Assembly: GCA_019359695.1 (NCBI GenBank)
Contig: JAHHGV010000026.1
Span: 1 to 64,000, forward strand
Direction of reading: 5' to 3'
DNA from: Brasilonema angustatum HA4187-MV1
Lineage (GTDB): Bacteria > Cyanobacteriota > Cyanobacteriia > Cyanobacteriales > Nostocaceae
Length of the DNA stretch: 64,000 bases
Both the position numbers and the translations under genes were made by a program. Shown here in pieces: positions 1 through 8,989 of the stretch. The notes beneath the pieces are model-generated. The model was not told the DNA's origin. It did not search any database and was given only the letters and a program-made list of their open reading frames with translations. Each line of letters begins with the position of its first letter. The first letter of the stretch is position 1.

Positions 1-892
1 TTTACTTGCTCGTATTTCATAAGCAATACTTATTTTTTAGAGAGATTGCTCACCTGCACCTGGTTGGCGATCGCCTTTTACAAGTCCCCATTTTACTCTA
101 ACAAGGACTTTTGCAAGAGGTCTATTGAACAAGAAGATGCCAAACTCGGTAAAATCAGAATTCGGCTCTGGAGAAAAGCGCCCCCTCAGGGGCTAGCGGA
201 ACCGGAGGTTCTCCCTGAAGGGTATAGGGGTATAGAAGCATAGGGGTGTAGGGGAAATGTATTTACGCTTGGAATAGAGAAAATGTATTTCTTCTCTTCT
301 CTCTTTTCTTGGCGTTCTTGGCGACGCCAGTCGCCTCTGTCGGGAAACCCTCTCCGAAGTTGCCACAACGCGGGGAACCCGCGCAAGGCACTTCTCTGTG
401 CAGCGCTGGCTCGTCTTGACGGTTCGATATTTTTACAACTCAAATAGGATTGCTATATTCCCTTACACCCAGCCTACGGCGACCTACGGTCCACTCCGTT
501 AACGCTGCGCTAACACACCCTTACACCTTTGATTGGCACTGCAAGATCACAATCAGTGTATACCTAAAATAAATAAAGTTAAATTAATATCATTAAATTT
601 TATCCGGAAGAGTATTGAGTGTATAAGAATAATATACTTAAGTGCATTGCTGCGGTGTTATTAGTATTTTTTCGGGACTTCAGACAGGGTTAAAGTATCT
701 ATCACTTGGTTTAGGGTAAAACTTAAATTGCCTTAAGAGTATCAAAACTGTGCCATTAACTAATGGGTTCACCAACGTTGATGTTAATATCAAACAATTT
801 GGTACTTGAGCACATTAGATAAATGTATACCAAGGTTTAGCTCGAAAGCGTGCAACTACGGAAAACCACAACTTAGAGAAGTTACTAAGGCT
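1..892. other. Intergenic region with dispersed repeats
   Basis: I see no convincing gene in this stretch. It holds tandem TAGGGGTGTAGGGG-type heptamers near 225-260, their complement (CCCTTACACC) near 466-535, and one copy of the GGAGGG/CCCTCC-type palindromic cassette at about 321-415. Positions 540-800 are AT-rich and presumably carry the promoter of the downstream polysaccharide gene, but no clear -35/-10 pair could be assigned. Confidence 0.5.
321..415. repeat. Dispersed palindromic cassette copy
   Basis: A degenerate member of the cassette family defined by the 3627-3789 copy. It has the signature order GACGCCAGTCGCC, GGGAAACCC, GCGGGGAACCCGC, then GCGCTGGCTC. It is non-coding. Confidence 0.5.
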
Positions 893-3118
893 ATGCTGAA
901 GTCAGACAAATATCCTCACCCGTTGTCACAAGCCTACACAGCCCAGTTAAATGAAGAAGGTGGATTGAATCTTGGTCAAGTTGGAGCTACTCTGCGCCGC
1001 CGTGCATTATTAATTGCTGGTGTAACAGGCGTAGTAGCGACAGCAGCGGTTTTGAAGGCGGAAACAGATCCTCCAGTGTATCAAGGTCGATTTGAGATTT
1101 TAACAAAACCTGTGACTGGTGAGGGTCGGGCAGTAGCCAATATCCCTCAAAGCCTGAGTTCTCAACAAGGAATAGCATCTCCTGAGTCAGTAGAAGCAGT
1201 TACGACGACGATGCAAGTTTTAGAAAGTCGTAAAATGTTAGACAAAGTTGTCGAAGAGCTTCAGGATAAGTATAAAACTAAATATCCAAATCTGGATTAC
1301 GACTCAATAGTTGGCGGCTTACAAATAGCATCCGGAAAACCAAACATCTTAGAAGTCACATACACATCTCCAGACAAAGAGCTAGTTCGCGATGTCTTAA
1401 CTAAACTTCAAAAAACTTATGTGGAGTATAGTGTTAACGAGCGTCTAGACGATGTTAATCAGGCAATTAGCTTTGTTAGACAGCAAGAACAGCCTTTAGA
1501 GAATCGGGTTAGAGCCTGGCAAGAAAGACAGCGAATCATTCGACAAAGGCATGACTTGGTTGAACCAGCACAGAAAGCTCAAGAAATTTCTCAACAAATT
1601 GCTACTTTAACGCAACAGCAAGCAGAAAATCGCGTACAGCTAGAACAAATGCTAGCTACCTATGAAGATTTGAAACGGGAGTTAGCCCAACAGCCAGGTG
1701 AAAGGGCTGGAAATTCGGTGCTGAGCGAAAACGCTCGCTACCAAAAAATATTGGATCAAATCCAAACAGTAGACATTGAGATAAAAAAAACAGGAGCAAA
1801 ATTCACAAATGAAAACCCCAGTTTGCAATATTTACAGGGGCAGAAAGCAAATCTGCTGCCAATGCTAGCTGGCGAAGAAAACCGGGTGAAAAGAGATTAT
1901 GAAAGTCGTATCCGAGCCTTGCAAGCACGTGATAAATCTTTGGGAGACAAAATTGCTTATTTCAATAATTACCTCAGAAATTTAGCAGTTGTGATCCGTG
2001 AATACGATGATATTCAGCGGAACTTAAAGATTGCCACTGAAGGTCTGACTCAATTTTCAGCTAAAAAACAAGCATTGCAGATTGAGCAAGCTTTGAGGTC
2101 GCCCTCCTGGAAGTTACTCGATCCCAAACTAGAGGAAGTCAATGAACCAAAAACTGGCCCAGGCAGTGCCAAACGAAACTTAGCTTTGGGGACACTGTTA
2201 GGTTTGCTGTTGGGTACAGGTGCAGCTTTAGTTGCAGATAAGCTTAGTAACGTTCTATACTCTTCCAAAGACCTCAAGGAATCGACTGGATTACCGCTAT
2301 TAGGAGTCGTTCCTTTAAGGAAAGAAATAGGAGCACTAGCTTGGCAAGAAACATCTGGTGGAATGCAACAAGCAGCCAAAGCATCCTTTTTTGAAGTTTT
2401 TCGCTCTCTTTACACCAACATTCTTCTTCTAAGCTCAGATACACCGATTCGTTCACTCGTCATCAGTTCGGCGGCAAAGGAAGATGGTAAGACGACTGTA
2501 GCAATACACCTAGCGCTCGCAGCCGCAGCAATGGGGCAGCGAGTACTACTGGTAGATGCAAATCTACGCTCTCCCACAATCCATAATCGTGTCGGTCTGA
2601 TGAATATTCAGGGATTAACCGATGTCATTGCACAAGATCTAGACTGGAACAATGTGATTGAGCGATCGCCCTTAGAAGACAACCTGTTTGTTCTCAGTGC
2701 TGGTCCAATTCCGCCTGACTCAATTAGATTGCTCGCATCTCAGAAAATGCAGGATTTAATGAGTGAGTTACAAGCCTCTTTTGATTTGGTAATTTACGAC
2801 ACGCCACCTTTAGTGGGTTTTGCAGATGCTAACCTACTGGCTGCTAATACCAATGGACTGATACTAGTCGCAGGATTAGGAAAGCTAAAACGTACCATAT
2901 TCCAGCAAGCTTTAGACGATCTGCAAATGTCTGGCACACCAATTTTAGGAGTGATAGCTAATAAGTCCAAAGATACCATGCCTGCCTCATACAGCTATTA
3001 CCAACAGTATTACAAGCAAAGCATGAGTAGTGAAAGAATTGGAGATGATGATAGTATTGACTTCACTCATTCCAGGTCTAGTTCATCTTCTTTTAGAAAC
3101 GGTAGAAGAAACTCATAA
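893..3118 (+). CDS. Wzc-like polysaccharide co-polymerase / BY-kinase
   Basis: A 741-residue inner-membrane protein of the Wzz/Wzc class, which controls chain length and export of exopolysaccharide and autophosphorylates on tyrosine. Visible in order: an N-terminal membrane segment (RRRALLIAGVTGVVATAA), a Wzz-type periplasmic region, a long Gln/Glu-rich coiled coil, a second membrane segment (ALGTLLGLLLGTGAALVA), then a cytoplasmic kinase domain. The kinase has a P-loop (SSAAKEDGKTT), Walker A' (VLLVDANLRSP) and Walker B (DLVIYDTPP). The C-terminus carries a tyrosine cluster (YSYYQQYY) and a Ser-rich tail. The P-loop begins with Ala rather than the usual Gly. I chose ATG at 893; an in-frame TTG at 806 would add 29 residues but has no ribosome-binding site. 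No other polysaccharide genes are adjacent. The family call is firm; polymer specificity is unknown. Confidence 0.9.
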   Translation: MLKSDKYPHPLSQAYTAQLNEEGGLNLGQVGATLRRRALLIAGVTGVVATAAVLKAETDPPVYQGRFEILTKPVTGEGRAVANIPQSLSSQQGIASPESVEAVTTTMQVLESRKMLDKVVEELQDKYKTKYPNLDYDSIVGGLQIASGKPNILEVTYTSPDKELVRDVLTKLQKTYVEYSVNERLDDVNQAISFVRQQEQPLENRVRAWQERQRIIRQRHDLVEPAQKAQEISQQIATLTQQQAENRVQLEQMLATYEDLKRELAQQPGERAGNSVLSENARYQKILDQIQTVDIEIKKTGAKFTNENPSLQYLQGQKANLLPMLAGEENRVKRDYESRIRALQARDKSLGDKIAYFNNYLRNLAVVIREYDDIQRNLKIATEGLTQFSAKKQALQIEQALRSPSWKLLDPKLEEVNEPKTGPGSAKRNLALGTLLGLLLGTGAALVADKLSNVLYSSKDLKESTGLPLLGVVPLRKEIGALAWQETSGGMQQAAKASFFEVFRSLYTNILLLSSDTPIRSLVISSAAKEDGKTTVAIHLALAAAAMGQRVLLVDANLRSPTIHNRVGLMNIQGLTDVIAQDLDWNNVIERSPLEDNLFVLSAGPIPPDSIRLLASQKMQDLMSELQASFDLVIYDTPPLVGFADANLLAANTNGLILVAGLGKLKRTIFQQALDDLQMSGTPILGVIANKSKDTMPASYSYYQQYYKQSMSSERIGDDDSIDFTHSRSSSSSFRNGRRNS

Positions 3119-3327
3119 AGCCTCGTGGGATGTGTGAAAACTCAGGATGTTGTGTCTGACTCGGTCAAACACAACGGTTTTTTGCCGATGAGAAAAAACA
3201 AGGCGCGGCGGACGGAATTTGACTCGCAAACAGAGTACCGGATTTATGCCTGTAGCGCCTCCGCGCTTTAGGTACGCCAGTTCTCAAAGCGCGGGAAATT
3301 TTTCTGTTCCGACTGGCTTAACTTTGT
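3119..3327. other. Short intergenic region after the kinase gene
   Basis: No gene seen. It contains GC-rich palindromic text around 3245-3300 (AGCGCGG and CCGCGCT types) just outside the 3' end of the tnpB remnant. By analogy with IS200/IS605 elements, the old right end would lie here. Confidence 0.3.
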
Positions 3328-3469
3328 TCAAAATTCTTTGTTTGCCGTTACATAACACCTGCCCAAAGCTACCCATTGCTGGAAATTTTTAGCTTGGGCT
3401 TGGTTTATTTCCTGCTTCATTCTGATAGTGTCGGCACTATCCAGTCCACAGGCTAACCTCGCCTAACTG

Positions 3470-3570
3470 GCGATTTTGGACACGCCACATGCTTCAAGCC
3501 GGGAGACCGGGACGCCAGGTACTTAGGTCGGGAGACCCTCATCAAGTACTGCCTCTCCAACGCAGTGGCT
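3470..3570. repeat. Palindromic cassette 1 inside tnpB
   Basis: Non-coding insertion between the NAAINL and RLAC parts of tnpB. It holds GACGCCAGGTACTTAGG, GGGAGACC and GCAGTGGCTC, which are shared with other cassettes in the window. Borders are uncertain by about 15 bases because the interrupted codons have decayed. Confidence 0.5.
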
Positions 3571-3626
3571 CAAATTGATTGCTGCGTTCAGATCACGGTC
3601 AATGACAAAACCGCAGTGATCCTGCG

Positions 3627-3789
3627 GGTTCGCAGTCGCCACAACGGGACGCCACATGCTACAAGTCGGCACAGCCGCCCAACGCAGTGGCTCGGGAACC
3701 CCAACGCTCTTATCCTGCGACGGGAAACCCGTCTATGTCCTGCGGACACGCTTTGCTATCAGCACTGGCTCCACAAGGCGCTGCGAACC
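3627..3789. repeat. Palindromic cassette 2 inside tnpB, with terminal inverted repeats
   Basis: A 163-bp non-coding insert between the two Cys pairs of the TnpB zinc ribbon. The ends form an imperfect inverted repeat: GGTTCGCAGTCGCC on the left and GGCGCTGCGAACC on the right. The interior holds several short palindromes (GACGGGAAACCCGTC, TCCTGCGGA). Because the interrupted protein motif is well known, this copy gives the best estimate of cassette borders. It is a MITE-like or REP-like element with no coding capacity. Confidence 0.65.
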
Positions 3790-3988
3790 ACACTTCAAAC
3801 ACTCGCTCTTTTAGGTGAAGTGTTTCTTTGTTGGTTCCACAGTTTGAACAAGTCTTGGAACTAGGAAACCAACGCTCAACCACGACAAGTTTAGAACCGT
3901 GCAACTCGCACTTGTAGGTTAACTGGCGACGAAATTCATAAAATCCCATCTCAGCAATCGCTTTAGCTAGTTTGTGGTTAGCCAACAT

Positions 3989-4282
3989 ACCGGTTCAGAA
4001 AAACCATAAGCTTGGTGCTTTACCGTATGGTAGTGAACCTCTGGATACTAAACCAATAAGCTTTAAAGGTCGAAGAGGACAGCTAGAAAAACTTAAAGCT
4101 GTCCCCAATTGGCAAGAACAGCTTAGAGATTTTGTTGATCAACAAAATCTGTGATCTACCCAAAAATGAGTAGTAATGGGTAGCAATGTCGCAGAAAATA
4201 AGTTACAGTATCTAACCCCACCCTCTGGCAGATACTATAAAGCAGCGGTTGAACTGAAGCCTCCTGGTGCGACAATATAATC
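3989..4282. other. Intergenic region with a possible decayed C-terminal fragment
   Basis: An open + strand stretch ends at 4154 (TGA) and encodes ISFKGRRGQLEKLKAVPNWQ followed by EQLRDFVDQQNL. It reads like the tail of a real protein but has no credible start and no family I recognise, so it is probably a gene remnant. The rest holds the leader of the downstream pentapeptide gene. Confidence 0.25.
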
Positions 4283-5635
4283 ATGCCGATAGAATCCAAC
4301 TCCAACTCATCCGAGTCTGGTAAACCAGAACCTGTTCTTGAAGACAACTCACAACCAGATGATTTCGAGGACGTAGGTGAAAATGGCTTTGTACCAGATG
4401 AACTCGCTACTCAACAAGCCCTTTCCGCAGTTTCTGCTCTCCAATCTCCGCGCAATACAGCAGTTTTTCAACAAGCACGTTCCATCTTGCAAGGGCGCAC
4501 TCAACCTCTAACAGTGAAACCTAGGGCTTTGTTGTTTATCTTTGTGGCGATCGCCATCACCTTTCTCGGAATTGCCATTAATAACTGGTTGATTGGTATG
4601 TTGGGAACACTTCTAGCTTTGCTGATCTCATTAGCTGTGCTGTTACCAGCAGTCATAAATGGAATACGAAATTGGTTCTCGGCTGAAGAACGGGCCCTGT
4701 TTATTGCTTTTTTAGGACTTGTAGCAAGTCTGATTGGCTTCGTGAAGTTCAGCGGGTTGGGCGATCGCATCTTAGCTGTTGGACGCCGAATCAACTGGGA
4801 AGCCTCTGGAACACTGGCGGAATGGTTTGGCGCTTTAGGACAAATTCTCATCGCCATTATTGCTGTCTATGTTGCTTGGCGACAGTACGTTATTTCCAAA
4901 GACTTGACGATTCAGCAAAACCTGCTGACTGTTCAACAAAATATTATTACTCAGCAACAGACAATTGATTCTTATTTCCAAGGTGTTTCTGATTTAGTAT
5001 TGGATGAAGAAGGATTGTTAGAAGATTGGCCCCAAGAGAGGATGATTGCTGAAGGACGCACAGCAGCAATTTTGAGTAGTGTGGATGGTAGTGGTAAAGC
5101 GAAAATTCTCCGTTTTCTCTCGCGTTCCAAATTGCTGACACCTCTAAAGCGCGATCGCCACCTTGGTCGAGCTATTCTTGATGGTAATGGTGGTTATGCA
5201 GAAGATCGAAAGGCGGGTTTGCGTGTCATCGATTTAGGGGTGATGCTTGCTGGGGCTGATCTTGGTGGTACTGATTTGCGTTGGACTGATCTTTCGGAAG
5301 CAAATCTTGTCCGCGCTGATCTCACTGGCTGTGACTTAGTAAAAGCCAACCTCTCGCGGACTATATTATATGAAGCAAAACTTGATGGTGCAGATTTGAA
5401 CGGAATTCGCTTATTTTATGGTGTTGCTGAAACCGCCTCACCCCGCAGCCGCACTGAACCGCCCGATTATCAAACTGGCGAACACACAGGGGCTGTTGTA
5501 GAAAATGTTAATTTCACTGATGTCCAGCGAATGTCTGAGGCTGCGCGTTACTATTGCTGCGCTTGGGGAGGCGAAAAAACCAGAGGTACTATCCCCGGTG
5601 GTTGCGAAGAAATTCCTAATAAGTTGGGTAGATAA
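4283..5635 (+). CDS. Membrane-anchored pentapeptide-repeat protein
   Basis: A 450-residue protein. An acidic, disordered N-terminus (about 1-70) is followed by two or three hydrophobic segments at about 78-120 and 132-158, a further membrane segment near 185-205, and a Gln-rich coiled coil (about 212-235). Pentapeptide repeats follow at about 325-380, in the A(D/N)Lxx pattern (ADLGGTDLRWTDLSEANL). The C-terminal tail is Cys- and Gly-containing. Pentapeptide domains fold as a right-handed quadrilateral beta helix. In cyanobacteria they are common on membrane proteins of unknown function, and none can be assigned here. The ATG start is the first in the frame after the upstream stop. Confidence 0.85.
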   Translation: MPIESNSNSSESGKPEPVLEDNSQPDDFEDVGENGFVPDELATQQALSAVSALQSPRNTAVFQQARSILQGRTQPLTVKPRALLFIFVAIAITFLGIAINNWLIGMLGTLLALLISLAVLLPAVINGIRNWFSAEERALFIAFLGLVASLIGFVKFSGLGDRILAVGRRINWEASGTLAEWFGALGQILIAIIAVYVAWRQYVISKDLTIQQNLLTVQQNIITQQQTIDSYFQGVSDLVLDEEGLLEDWPQERMIAEGRTAAILSSVDGSGKAKILRFLSRSKLLTPLKRDRHLGRAILDGNGGYAEDRKAGLRVIDLGVMLAGADLGGTDLRWTDLSEANLVRADLTGCDLVKANLSRTILYEAKLDGADLNGIRLFYGVAETASPRSRTEPPDYQTGEHTGAVVENVNFTDVQRMSEAARYYCCAWGGEKTRGTIPGGCEEIPNKLGR

Positions 5636-5657
5636 TTACAAGTAACAAGCAAAACCT

Positions 5658-5816
5658 TTGGATAGAGACATCAAAAATTTCGATCAAGTTTCCTGTAAGA
5701 AATGTCAATACTTTAAAAATAATCCTTATCTCAAATGTGCGATACATCCTACGACTGCTTTAACTGAAGAAGCTATCAATTGCTCTGATTACTCTCCTAA
5801 CACCATGTCCGCCTAA
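5658..5816 (+). CDS. Small Cys-rich protein (52 aa)
   Basis: An open frame just downstream of the pentapeptide gene, starting at TTG (5658) because the frame has an upstream stop at 5643 and no ATG. It encodes a compact protein with a CKKC pair, then LKC and INC (VSCKKCQYFKNNPYLKCAIH then EEAINCSDY). Four Cys in this spacing suggest a small zinc- or iron-sulfur-binding knuckle. The composition is protein-like and the Cys spacing is unlikely in random sequence. It may be co-transcribed with the pentapeptide gene (22-base gap). Function unknown. Confidence 0.5.
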   Translation: MDRDIKNFDQVSCKKCQYFKNNPYLKCAIHPTTALTEEAINCSDYSPNTMSA

Positions 5817-6013
5817 TTAGTTATAATTTGGTGCATCTGTGCCTAAACCTGAAAACTCTTTCTCCGGTGCTCTCTACCCCCTGCTCCCCAAGAGCCTTAA
5901 TGATAAGTCTTTAACCGGACACGATATAACAAGGGACATCATTGAAAACCCCAGCAATCTCACTCAAAACGAGTGGTGCTGCAGGCATACCCTATTGCCT
6001 GCAAGCAACAATC

Positions 6014-6508
6014 TCAACCTTCAATAAACTTCATTCCCACACCATTCATACAGTAGCGATTTCCTGTCGGGGCAGAACCGTCATCAAACACATGACCCAG
6101 ATGTCCACCACAGCGACGACAATGTACTTCAACGCGAGTCATAGAAAATGACTCGTCTACGGTTGTGGCGATCGCCCCTTCAATGGGTGCGTAAAAACTG
6201 GGCCAGCCTGTGCCGCTGTTGAATTTGGTTTTAGATGAAAAAAGTGGTAAGTTGCAGGCAGCACACACATAAGTTCCCTTTGCATATTGCTTATCGAGAG
6301 GGCTGGTGTGAGCCATTTCAGTCCCATGTTCCCGCAGGACAGAAAACTGTTCCGGCGTTAAAATTTTGCGCCACTCTTGTTCGGTTTTGGTGATTTCAAA
6401 CCCATTCTTTACAATTGCTATAAATTGTGACCTTCCTGAGAAATAATGTGATAACCATCCTGTGCCCAGCATTGCTGCGCCAGCTTGTAAAAAATACCGT
6501 TTTTTCAT
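6014..6508 (-). CDS. msrB: Peptide-methionine (R)-S-oxide reductase, exported form
   Basis: A 164-residue MsrB that reduces methionine-R-sulfoxide in damaged proteins. The N-terminus (MKKRYFLQAGAAMLGTGWL) is a Tat/Sec-like signal or membrane anchor, so the enzyme should act outside the cytoplasm. The catalytic domain has the zinc-binding CxxC pairs (CAAC, CRRC), GTGWPSF, the RVEVHC motif and the catalytic Cys in RYCMNG. A second, unsignalled MsrB lies at 18373-18783 in this window, which points to compartment-specific copies. The electron donor cannot be read from the sequence. Confidence 0.92.
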   Translation of the reverse strand: MKKRYFLQAGAAMLGTGWLSHYFSGRSQFIAIVKNGFEITKTEQEWRKILTPEQFSVLREHGTEMAHTSPLDKQYAKGTYVCAACNLPLFSSKTKFNSGTGWPSFYAPIEGAIATTVDESFSMTRVEVHCRRCGGHLGHVFDDGSAPTGNRYCMNGVGMKFIEG

Positions 6509-7101
6509 AATTTCAGTTGCTGCTAACCACTCGCTGAATAACTAGCATGAGCGATGTCTGACGACAAGCCGCTCCGCGTCTACGTTCTGAATTAGTCCTG
6601 ATAGAATCATTAAAATTCGCTAAGAAGCATTGACATAAATACATCAACTTCTGTCATTGTCTACTTTCTCTCAATAGACTTCGTGGCAGTTGTAGGGAAT
6701 AGGGAACGCTTAACAGAACCTCGTAAAATCTCACTTTTGCAAGAGATCAAACATTTCATTCGCTCAAGCAATAAGTGTCATTCAACTTTTTTTTGCATCC
6801 AAAATCACCTTATACCAATTCTATGTGAGGCTGCACATTATTTCGACCCCTGCAAACCTCCCCAAACCTGCGGGGAGGGCAGTTAACGGCGATGCGGTTA
6901 TTTCTATGCATCTTCATATGAAAATGGTATTAATTGTTTCTATTCGAGAGCGTTCTAGGACTACGCTTGTCATACCAAAAGTCGTCTTGGCGGTATGCGC
7001 CAAGAGCGTTAGTTTTCAACCTGATTATTCTCTTAACTTCTGTGCGATAGCTAGCCCCTAAGGGGGCGCTGCGCAAACGCTGCTGCCTTCGGCAGATCGC
7101 T
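6509..7101. other. Intergenic region, no gene recognised
   Basis: Open frames here are short and lack protein-like composition. The stretch near 7040-7095 has GC-rich repeat text (CCTAAGGGGGCGCTGCGC). Around 6580-6690 it is AT-rich and may hold the msrB promoter on the minus strand. Confidence 0.4.
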
Positions 7102-7671
7102 TTATGCTTGTGTAGTAGAGTCAGATTGATTCAAGACAGAACGAGCATTCAATGACAGCATCACCCGTGAAATACCAGTGGAGAGAACACTGATACCGAC
7201 CAATGTCCCAATCACCCAGGCAGCATTGAAAGGCCATTGGAACCAAATCATTGCACCCAAGACTAAGGTAACGATACCATTACCTAGTGCCCAAGTCCAG
7301 TTTTGTTGTGGACGCAGTTGGAATGCCAAAATAAGCTCAAATACACCTTCTGTCAGCAAAAAGCTAGCCAACAATAAAGTCAGTGTGAGAACTCCTGTCA
7401 AAGGATAAACAAATAGCATCACGCCTGTTGCGACGTAGAGAATACTAAGTAAGATTTTCCAAACAAAGCCTCCCTGATTGCGGGTTTGAAATGCATAACC
7501 TAGCTTTGCTGCGCCCGAAGAAATGAGAATTAAAGCAATCCAAGTTTCAGCGAAGATTGTAGAGACAGAAGGTAAAGCGACTGCAACAATTCCTAAAACA
7601 GTCACAAGAATGCCAATTAAGAGCGACTTATTAATCTCTTTTTTGATATCACCCGAAATGTTAGTTGTCAT
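7102..7671 (-). CDS. HdeD family (DUF308) membrane protein
   Basis: A 189-residue protein with six predicted membrane helices in three pairs, matching the HdeD/DUF308 pattern (SLLIGILVTVLGIVAVALP, WIALILISSGAAKLGYAF, ILLSILYVATGVMLFVYP). The cytoplasmic N-terminus is hydrophilic. HdeD in enterobacteria is an acid-resistance membrane protein; cyanobacterial members have no established role and are often stress-linked. It stands alone, with intergenic DNA on both sides. Confidence 0.85.
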   Translation of the reverse strand: MTTNISGDIKKEINKSLLIGILVTVLGIVAVALPSVSTIFAETWIALILISSGAAKLGYAFQTRNQGGFVWKILLSILYVATGVMLFVYPLTGVLTLTLLLASFLLTEGVFELILAFQLRPQQNWTWALGNGIVTLVLGAMIWFQWPFNAAWVIGTLVGISVLSTGISRVMLSLNARSVLNQSDSTTQA

Positions 7672-8026
7672 AAAAATTTTTTCCTTATAGTTAATAGAAC
7701 TATACAGTTTAGGCTATAAAATTTCTCAAGGATTTTGTAGACCCCTAAGATATATGCCCAACGAGGTTCTACCACGCAGCCTCACCCCGGCGCTGACTCC
7801 TTTTGACGTCGAGCACAGCCAAGACGTCAAAGCTGAGCGAAGTCGTTCGCGTAGTGTGTCCGGAGGACATAGCTTTGACTTTTGACTTACATTGAAGCGG
7901 CACTAGCCATATTTCTAGGATAATATCTCCCCATTCTTCTGATGTCATCTATATGGAAAAAACGGCACGATCGCAACATAAGGAAAAGTTACTCCTGTTT
8001 TATCCATCAAGAAGTAGAGGAAAAAA
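7672..8026. other. Intergenic region upstream of the HtrA-like operon
   Basis: Contains GC-rich palindromic text at about 7795-7880, with GTCAAAGCT and AGCTTTGAC as an inverted pair around a GTGTCCGGAGGACAT core. The operon's leader follows. AGAGGAAAAAA just before 8027 is a good ribosome-binding site. Confidence 0.4.
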
Positions 8027-8947
8027 ATGTCTTCACCTAATGCCTTACTGGCTTTGTCCAACAATATAGCTGACATTGTAGAGCAAGTTGGTGGTGCTGT
8101 TGTTGCCGTGAACGCTGGTAGGCGTATTTCTCCTAGTGCTATTCACTGGCGCAAAGGAATTATCGTCACTTCTGATGAGTCACTCCGCCGCTATGACGAA
8201 ATCACAGTTACTCTATCAAATGGTAGTACTCTACCCATCACACTCATAGGACGTGACTCTACCACTGATATCGCTGTTTTCAAGGTAGAAAACGCAGAAA
8301 TCCCGGTGGCGAACATAGGCGACGCCAAAACACTAAAAGTTGGTCATCTGGTACTGGGGCTAGGAAGAAGTAGCGAAGGTGACATTCGAGCAGCTATAGG
8401 TGCAGTGAGTGTTGTCAGTGGTGCTTGGCGGAGTATGAACGGCGGTAATATAGACCAGTTCATCCGTCCAGACATCACACTTTATCCTGGTTTTGCTGGT
8501 GGACCACTTGTAGATGCTGCAGCTTCAGTGGTAGGAATGAACACATCGGGACGACGCGGTACTGCTCTGACTATCCCAGCTTCTACAGTTAATCGGGTGA
8601 TTGACCAACTTTTGGCAAAAGGACATATTGCACGCGGTTACCTGGGTTTAGGAATGCAACCCGTACGTTTACCAAACAACCTGAGAACAGCACTCAATTT
8701 AACTTCTGTTGGTGGAGTGATTGTTGTTAATGTAGAGCCAAATGCACCTGCTGACAAGGCTGGTGTGTTGATTGGGGATGTGTTGGTCAGTTTTGATGGT
8801 ACTCCAGTAGATGATACAGGTGATGTGTTGGCATTTTTGAATAGTGGCGATCGCGTTGGCAAAACTGTCAAAGTGCAAGTCATCCGAGGTGGCGCGTTAG
8901 TTGAGTTAGCAATAGCAATTGGCGAAAGATCCGCAAGCGAAGAGTGA
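8027..8947 (+). CDS. HtrA-like pseudoprotease with PDZ domain
   Basis: A 306-residue protein with the Deg/HtrA layout: trypsin-like domain (about 15-205) and a PDZ domain (about 208-300). Two of the three catalytic residues are gone. The His of the TNxHV motif aligns with Glu51 (VTSDES), and the Ser of GNSGGP aligns with Ala157 (GFAGGP); Asp81 (TTDIAVFKV) remains. The fold markers and the PDZ carboxylate loop (GYLGLGMQP) are intact, so this looks like a maintained, inactive paralogue. There is no signal peptide, so it should be cytoplasmic. It lies 42 bases before an intact homologue and probably heads an operon with it and a LuxR-type regulator. It may bind substrates or regulate its neighbour. 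Confidence 0.85.
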   Translation: MSSPNALLALSNNIADIVEQVGGAVVAVNAGRRISPSAIHWRKGIIVTSDESLRRYDEITVTLSNGSTLPITLIGRDSTTDIAVFKVENAEIPVANIGDAKTLKVGHLVLGLGRSSEGDIRAAIGAVSVVSGAWRSMNGGNIDQFIRPDITLYPGFAGGPLVDAAASVVGMNTSGRRGTALTIPASTVNRVIDQLLAKGHIARGYLGLGMQPVRLPNNLRTALNLTSVGGVIVVNVEPNAPADKAGVLIGDVLVSFDGTPVDDTGDVLAFLNSGDRVGKTVKVQVIRGGALVELAIAIGERSASEE

Positions 8948-8989
8948 TACCAATTCAAAATTCACCCATTCAAAATTGAAAAGTAAAAC

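Larger units (their letters stand above)
3328..3988 (-). pseudogene. tnpB: tnpB (IS200/IS605 OrfB) remnant split by two cassettes
   Basis: This is the C-terminal third of a TnpB RNA-guided nuclease, broken into three collinear pieces on the minus strand. Piece 1 (about 3988 to 3790) encodes FEFRRQ-like text and the first half of the zinc ribbon (KTCSNCG). Piece 2 (about 3626 to 3571) encodes the second half and the RuvC-III motif (CGFVIDRDLNAAINL). Piece 3 (about 3469 to 3328) encodes the tail (RLACGLDSADTIRMKQE) and a TGA stop. The gaps between pieces are copies of a dispersed palindromic cassette. RuvC-I, RuvC-II and the whole 5' part are absent, so the protein cannot work. The family assignment rests on the CxxC...DRDxNAAxN signature. 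Confidence 0.8.

Noticed and set aside
3565-3864. 99-codon plus-strand frame
   Set aside because: It runs antisense across cassette 2 and the tnpB remnant; its sequence follows the palindromes, with no domain or ribosome-binding site.
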